Part shown: one piece after another, positions 7,670 through 10,543 of the stretch
How positions within the stretch are numbered: the stretch's first letter is position 1
Layout: the number at the start of each line of letters is the position of its first letter
Source: PVC group bacterium
Lineage (GTDB): Bacteria > Verrucomicrobiota > Kiritimatiellia > SS1-B-03-39 > PXDE01
Length of the DNA: 10,543 nt
Reading direction: 5' to 3'
NCBI GenBank assembly: GCA_003566475.1
Contig: PXDE01000031.1
Coordinates: 1 to 10,543, forward strand
Made by a program: the position numbers and the translations under genes
Notes under the pieces: model-generated
The model's input: only the letters and a program-made list of their open reading frames with translations
Told to the model about the DNA's origin: nothing
Databases searched by the model: none

Positions 7670-8080
7670 ATGAAGCATCCTGCCCTTCGCCTCTATCGGC
7701 TGGCTGTCCAGCGATTCGAGGATGCGGTCCTGCTGATCCGAGGCGAGCGGAGAGTGGGGGGGATCTACCTTGGAGGCTATGCGGTAGAATGCGCGTTGAA
7801 GGCACTGATTCTCGCTCAACTCCCCGCTACGGCCGAATCTTCGGCCATGGCGACATGGAGGGGCGCGGTCGCCCACAACCTGGAGTGGCTTCGGGAGCAG
7901 TACATCAAGGCCGGTGGCGCACCCTTCCCTCCGGAAGTGGTCCGGACCTTTGCCAAGGTGACGGCTACGTGGTCGGTGGACCTTCGCTACTATCCTGGTC
8001 AGATCAGCGCCGGAGATACCCGTTTGTTCATGGAGGCGGTCCAGTGTATACTGCTGTGGTCGAAAGGGAGGCTAGGCTAA
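7670..8080 (+). CDS. HEPN-domain protein, putative RNase/toxin-like
   Basis: The 136-residue helical protein has the marks of a HEPN domain. It opens with an N-terminal helix (ALRLYRLAVQRFEDA), then GGYAVECALKALI at 35-47, the usual second-helix signature. RGAVAH at 64-69 fits the Rx4-6H motif of HEPN RNases (Arg64, His69) and is followed by NLEWL. The C-terminal part has WSVDLRYYPG (101-110) and a helix ending LLWSKGRL. Many HEPN proteins are RNA-cutting toxins or stress/defence factors, usually paired with a nucleotidyltransferase antitoxin. Here no such gene follows; instead a small unrelated protein begins two bases after the stop. The start has only a GGA at 7661-7663. G+C over 7681-7860 is about 61%, below the roughly 72% counted within uxaE, so horizontal gain is possible. 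The domain call is good; the activity is inferred. Confidence 0.75.
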   Translation: MKHPALRLYRLAVQRFEDAVLLIRGERRVGGIYLGGYAVECALKALILAQLPATAESSAMATWRGAVAHNLEWLREQYIKAGGAPFPPEVVRTFAKVTATWSVDLRYYPGQISAGDTRLFMEAVQCILLWSKGRLG

Positions 8081-8082
8081 GG

Positions 8083-8412
8083 ATGAACGAAGACAACGTT
8101 CAGAGGCATGGAGACAAGGCGCTGGCGAGCATTCGCACGGCGCTGGAACGGTTTGGGGCGGACCATCCCGGTGCGGAAGTCCATGCCTATCGCTACAATA
8201 GCGTTTCGGTCCGGATCCGGATCCTCTACCATGGGTTCCGGGGCCTATCCGCTGAGCAGCGCGAGAACATGGTATGGCCCTACTTGCACGCGCTGGATTT
8301 GGAGACACAGAACGATATCTCGATGCTGCTGCTCATGACGGAGGAGGAGCTACAGGATCCCCTGGCCTTTGCGAGCCGCGAGTTTGACCATCCTTCACCT
8401 TCCATGCTTTAG
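8083..8412 (+). CDS. Small conserved-looking protein paired with HEPN gene, possibly BolA-like
   Basis: The 109-residue protein starts two bases after the HEPN stop. GGGAGG lies at 8066-8071, eleven bases before the ATG, and TAGG at 8073-8076 is closer. No family is recognised with certainty. The pattern is a helix (1-25), a beta-like segment (VSVRIRIL, 41-48), then GFRGLSAEQRENMVW (51-65), a helix, and DISMLLLMTEEEL (78-90). The order 'strand, F-x-G-x-S, x-R, V, L, strand, T-x-E-E' recalls the small nucleic-acid-binding BolA fold, but the overall likeness is faint, so this is only a hypothesis. Tight coupling suggests it works with the HEPN protein, perhaps as its antitoxin or RNA-targeting partner. 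Its frame stays open far upstream (to 6331), but that part reads as a shadow of uxaE. G+C is about 58% over 8161-8340. Confidence 0.72.
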   Translation: MNEDNVQRHGDKALASIRTALERFGADHPGAEVHAYRYNSVSVRIRILYHGFRGLSAEQRENMVWPYLHALDLETQNDISMLLLMTEEELQDPLAFASREFDHPSPSML

Positions 8413-8466
8413 GGTTGTCTGCAGGCATGGGACACAACGGCCTCCCAGGTGCGGGGCAATGATTGG

Positions 8467-9225
8467 ATGGTCCTAAGGCCTGAAGCCGCTGGTCTGGCGA
8501 GGTTGTTTGGGTCAGGGGCCATCGACCGCCTCGGTCGGGCCACGGTGGCGGTGGTCGGCCTCGGCGGGGTGGGGAGTTGGACGGCCGAGATCCTCGCCCG
8601 GTCCGGCGTGGGCGGGCTGGTCCTCATCGACGGCGACGAGGTCTGCCGCAGCAACATCCACCGCCAGATCCACGCCCTCCCGGCCACCGTGGGCCGCCCC
8701 AAGGCGGGGGTCATGGCCGACCGGGTGCTGTCCATCGCCCCGGGCATCCGGGCCGAGGTCCGGACGGTCTTCGTGCGTCCCGCCAACCAGGAAACGGTGA
8801 TTCCTTCGGATGCCGATGTCGTGGTCGATGCCACCGACCGGGTAACCTCCAAATGCGCCCTGCTGGCCTGGCTGCGGGCCGAGGGGAGGGCGGTCATCAC
8901 CTGCGGCGGGGCCGGGGGTCGACTCGACGCCACCGCCGTCCGGACGGGAGACCTGGCCGCCACCTCGGGCGACCGCCTCCTGGCCAAGGTCCGCAAACAG
9001 CTCCGGCAGCGCCACGGGTTTCCCCGGAAGCCGGAAACCCCGTTCGGAATCCCATGCGTGCACTCGGTGGAGCTTGCGCTGGAGGCCCCGGACGCCGAGT
9101 CGCCCCCGGCCGGCCCCGCCTGCGACACCGGCTATGGCTCCGCCGGCTGGGTCACCGCCGCCTTCGGCCTCGCCGCCGCCGGCTGGGCCGTGCGGCGGCT
9201 GGTGGAGGGGGGAATTAGGGATTAG
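8467..9225 (+). CDS. tcdA: tRNA threonylcarbamoyladenosine dehydratase
   Basis: TcdA (CsdL) uses ATP to dehydrate t6A at position 37 of ANN-decoding tRNAs into the cyclic form ct6A, which improves decoding. It belongs to the ThiF/E1-like adenylating family. From this start the protein has 252 residues: LARLFGSGAI, then the nucleotide loop GLGGVGSW (31-38), LIDGDEVCRSNIHRQIHAL, DATDRVTSKCALL, and TCGGAGGRLDAT. These follow the E. coli protein block by block, including the RQIHAL and GGAGG segments and a CVHSVE where E. coli has CVFSTE. A GTG at 8449 in the same frame would add six residues; the ATG was preferred because neither has a convincing Shine-Dalgarno. An 11-codon out-of-frame mini-ORF (8427-8462) ends just before the ATG. 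The last codons and the stop lie inside a heptad repeat. The sulfur donor partner CsdE is not visible here. Confidence 0.92.
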   Translation: MVLRPEAAGLARLFGSGAIDRLGRATVAVVGLGGVGSWTAEILARSGVGGLVLIDGDEVCRSNIHRQIHALPATVGRPKAGVMADRVLSIAPGIRAEVRTVFVRPANQETVIPSDADVVVDATDRVTSKCALLAWLRAEGRAVITCGGAGGRLDATAVRTGDLAATSGDRLLAKVRKQLRQRHGFPRKPETPFGIPCVHSVELALEAPDAESPPAGPACDTGYGSAGWVTAAFGLAAAGWAVRRLVEGGIRD

Positions 9226-9266
9226 GGATTTGGGATTGGGGATTGGGGATTGGGGATTAGGGATGG
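9211..9266 (+). repeat. Heptad tandem repeat GGGATTN with G-quadruplex potential
   Basis: Eight units in exact 7-bp phase start at 9211, 9218, 9225, 9232, 9239, 9246, 9253 and 9260. The middle six have a perfect GGGATT core with the seventh base a, t, g, g, g, a; the first (GGAATT) and last (GGGATG) are degenerate. The first two units code the end of TcdA, and the stop TAG at 9223-9225 is formed by the repeat. With the flanking G runs at 9207 and 9271 there are ten G-tracts of three or more, separated mostly by two- to five-base loops, enough for several quadruplexes on the coding strand. The unit resembles heptanucleotide repeats (STRR) of filamentous cyanobacteria; what it does here is unknown. 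Confidence 0.9.
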
Positions 9267-9364
9267 GGGCGGGCGCCACGGCGGGGCTTCGTGGTTTCGG
9301 CCGGCCGGATTTCGCCATTGCCTGCGGACACCGGGTCTGGTAGGAGTATCCGGTTTGATTCGCG

Positions 9365-9385
9365 GGCCTCCGGATTCCGGGGGCC
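9365..9385 (+). promoter_or_regulatory. Hairpin in the rpmE leader, candidate L31 autoregulatory element
   Basis: GGCCTCCGG (9365-9373), loop ATT, and CCGGGGGCC (9377-9385) form a 9-bp stem with one T-G wobble. It ends six bases before the GGGAGGAG ribosome binding site of rpmE. Leaders that bind L31 and repress its own mRNA are known in other phyla, so a similar role is plausible. The rest of the 181-base gap between tcdA and rpmE holds the heptad repeat at its start and no convincing promoter (TTGCCT at 9318 with TAGGAG at 9341 is a poor match). Confidence 0.4.
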
Positions 9386-9406
9386 GCAGCCGGGAGGAGC
9401 CCCATC

Positions 9407-9619
9407 ATGAAAGCCGACATTCATCCCCAGTACGTGGACGCGGTCATCATCTGCGCGTGCGGGAACCGGGTGAAGACCCGTTCCACGCGCAAGGAGATGC
9501 ACATCAACACGTGCTCGGCCTGCCATCCGTTCTACACCGGCAAGGCCACGTTCCTCGACACCGAGGGCCGGGTGGAGCGTTTCCAGAAGCGCTACCAGAA
9601 GTTCGCGAAGAAGTCGTAG
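9407..9619 (+). CDS. rpmE: 50S ribosomal protein L31
   Basis: L31 is a small basic protein of the large ribosomal subunit that bridges to the 30S head. The 70 residues match the bacterial family in length and sequence: MKADIHPQY at the start, CACGN at 16-20, HINTCSACHPFYTG at 32-45, and a basic tail RFQKRYQKFAKK. Cys16, Cys18, Cys36 and Cys39 are the four zinc ligands, so this is the zinc-containing (C+) form rather than the zinc-free YkgM type. GGGAGGAG at 9392-9399 with a seven-base spacer fixes the start. prfA follows 75 bases later on the same strand, with a stem-loop between. Expression may be limited by the leader hairpin, as in other bacteria where L31 controls its own mRNA. Confidence 0.97.
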   Translation: MKADIHPQYVDAVIICACGNRVKTRSTRKEMHINTCSACHPFYTGKATFLDTEGRVERFQKRYQKFAKKS

Positions 9620-9635
9620 CCAGGCTCGGACCGGT

Positions 9636-9671
9636 CAGGCCCGGACGGCGGAGGCCCCGCCGCCGGGCCTG
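9636..9671 (+). terminator. Strong stem-loop between rpmE and prfA (attenuator or processing site)
   Basis: CAGGCCCGG (9636-9644) pairs with CCGGGCCTG (9663-9671), and CGGCGG (9646-9651) with CCGCCG (9657-9662). The only flaw is a bulged A at 9645; the loop is AGGCC. This 15-bp GC-only-core stem begins 17 bases after the rpmE stop. It is followed by CCTGTTTCCC, so there is no proper T tract and it is not a classic intrinsic terminator. Partial termination, RNA processing, or protection of the rpmE mRNA end would fit, leaving prfA expressed at a lower level. Confidence 0.6.
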
Positions 9672-9694
9672 CCTGTTTCCCGGAGGGGCCGGTC

Positions 9695-10543
9695 ATGATC
9701 TCCCAGACCTACCTCGATCAGGTGCGGGCCCGCCGCCGGGCCCTCGAGGACGAGCTGTCGGCCATCGCCGGATCCGACCCCGCCGCCTACCGCCGGCTGG
9801 TGGGCGAGCACAAGCACCTCCAGTTCCGCGAGGATCAGGCCGCCCTGTATCTCGACCTCGTCCGGCAGGCCGGGCAGGCCCGGGAGCTGGCGGATTCGGC
9901 GAAGGATCCCGACCTCCGCGAGCTGGCGCAGGCCGAGCTGTCCGATCTGGAGGCCCGGATCCCGGAGGCCGAGAAGAAGCTGCTGGTCTCCCTGCTCCCC
10001 CCCTCGCCGGACGACGACCGGAACGTGATCCTGGAGATCCGGGCGGGCACCGGCGGCGAGGAGGCCGCCCTGTTCGCGGGCGACCTGTTCCGCATGTACA
10101 AGCGCTATGCGGAAGTCCAGGGCTGGACCTGCCAGGTGCTCGACGCCAGCCCTACCGACCGGGGGGGCTATAAGGATATTGTGGCCTCGGTCGAAGGGGA
10201 ACGGGTCTACGCCCGGCTGCGGTTCGAGAGCGGCGGCCACCGGGTGCAGCGGGTGCCGGTCACCGAGGCCAGCGGGCGAATCCACACCTCGGCGGCCACG
10301 GTGGCCGTGCTCCCGGAAGCCGACGAGATGGACGAGATCGAGATCCGGGCCGACGACCTCCGGGTCGACACCTACCGTTCCAGCGGAGCGGGGGGGCAGC
10401 ACGTCAACAAGACCGATTCGGCCGTGCGGATCACCCACCTGCCCACCGGGCTGGTGGTGCAGAGCCAGCAGGAGAGATCGCAGATCAAGAACCGGGCCCA
10501 GTGCATGACCATGCTCAAGGCCCGGCTGCTCGACCTCCAGCGC
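9695..10543 (+). CDS. prfA: Peptide chain release factor 1, 3' end beyond window
   Basis: RF1 reads UAA and UAG stop codons and triggers hydrolysis of the peptidyl-tRNA. The visible 283 codons cover the helical N-terminal domain, the codon-reading domain and the catalytic domain. PVT at 188-190 is the stop-recognition tripeptide of the RF1 type (RF2 has SPF). SSGAGGQHVNKTDSAVRITH contains the catalytic GGQ at 233-235, the same numbering as in E. coli RF1. IRAGTGGEEA is the usual family block at the start of the codon-reading domain. GGAGGGG at 9682-9688, six bases before the ATG, fixes the start. Roughly 75 to 80 residues are missing beyond the window, judging by the usual length of about 360. 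In many bacteria prmC, whose product methylates the GGQ glutamine, follows; it would lie outside. Confidence 0.97.
   Translation, partial: MISQTYLDQVRARRRALEDELSAIAGSDPAAYRRLVGEHKHLQFREDQAALYLDLVRQAGQARELADSAKDPDLRELAQAELSDLEARIPEAEKKLLVSLLPPSPDDDRNVILEIRAGTGGEEAALFAGDLFRMYKRYAEVQGWTCQVLDASPTDRGGYKDIVASVEGERVYARLRFESGGHRVQRVPVTEASGRIHTSAATVAVLPEADEMDEIEIRADDLRVDTYRSSGAGGQHVNKTDSAVRITHLPTGLVVQSQQERSQIKNRAQCMTMLKARLLDLQR

Noticed and set aside
6380..7876. A 498-codon minus-strand frame opposite uxaE
   Set aside because: It is Gly/Val/His-rich shadow sequence; uxaE on the other strand is well supported.
6331..8082. Long plus-strand frame leading into the small HEPN partner, 693 codons in all
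   Set aside because: Up to 8082 it overlaps uxaE and the HEPN gene out of frame and is Arg/Pro-rich without domains. Only the part from the ATG at 8083 is supported.
8415..8437. GTTGT/ACAAC inverted repeat after the HEPN pair as a terminator
   Set aside because: Only five base pairs, a long loop and no T tract.
9211..9266. Possible CRISPR-like array
   Set aside because: The units are 7 bp and directly adjacent with no spacers, so it is a simple tandem repeat.
8512..9420. A 302-codon minus-strand frame opposite tcdA with an NPQSPIPNP stretch
   Set aside because: The repeated NPxSPIPN residues are just the heptad repeat read backwards; the rest is a tcdA shadow.

Overview
The window is GC-rich DNA (most coding lines hand-counted at 65-77% G+C) from a heterotrophic bacterium with an aerobic TCA cycle. 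The organism is not named by any single gene. A planctomycete is the best guess (inference). The supporting signs are a PEP-CTERM sorting tail, a secreted helical protein with a 'GDLDGVQAIR' module, an rpmE-prfA pair, a HEPN gene paired with a small conserved-looking protein, and very GC-rich codon use. No tRNA, rRNA, CRISPR array or insertion sequence was seen.

Left half, minus strand (5717 down to 1): one apparent operon. It runs sucA (2-oxoglutarate dehydrogenase E1), sucB (E2 succinyltransferase, overlapping sucA by an ATGA junction), an FkbM-type methyltransferase 12 bases further on, then a secreted coiled-coil protein cut by the window edge. SucA and SucB make two of the three subunits of the 2-oxoglutarate dehydrogenase complex; the E3 gene (lpd) is not in the window. 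The link of the two downstream genes to the TCA cycle is unknown.

Middle (5718-6302): a short divergent region holds a possible sucA promoter, a run of nine C and a small hairpin directly before the sucA start. Next to it is a lower-GC plus-strand reading frame that is only the C-terminal part of a PEP-CTERM exported protein. It lacks a signal peptide and is probably a gene remnant.

Right half, plus strand: uxaE (tagaturonate epimerase, hexuronate catabolism); a tight lower-GC pair made of a HEPN-domain protein and a 109-residue protein with a faint BolA-like pattern; tcdA (the t6A-to-ct6A tRNA modification enzyme); a 7-bp G-rich tandem repeat that runs through the tcdA stop codon; rpmE (ribosomal protein L31) with a hairpin in its leader; and the first 283 codons of prfA (release factor 1), separated from rpmE by a 15-bp stem-loop. 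The last three genes all serve translation.

The strongest candidates for something undescribed are the HEPN/small-protein pair, the heptad repeat with G-quadruplex potential, and the hairpins in the rpmE leader and the rpmE-prfA gap.
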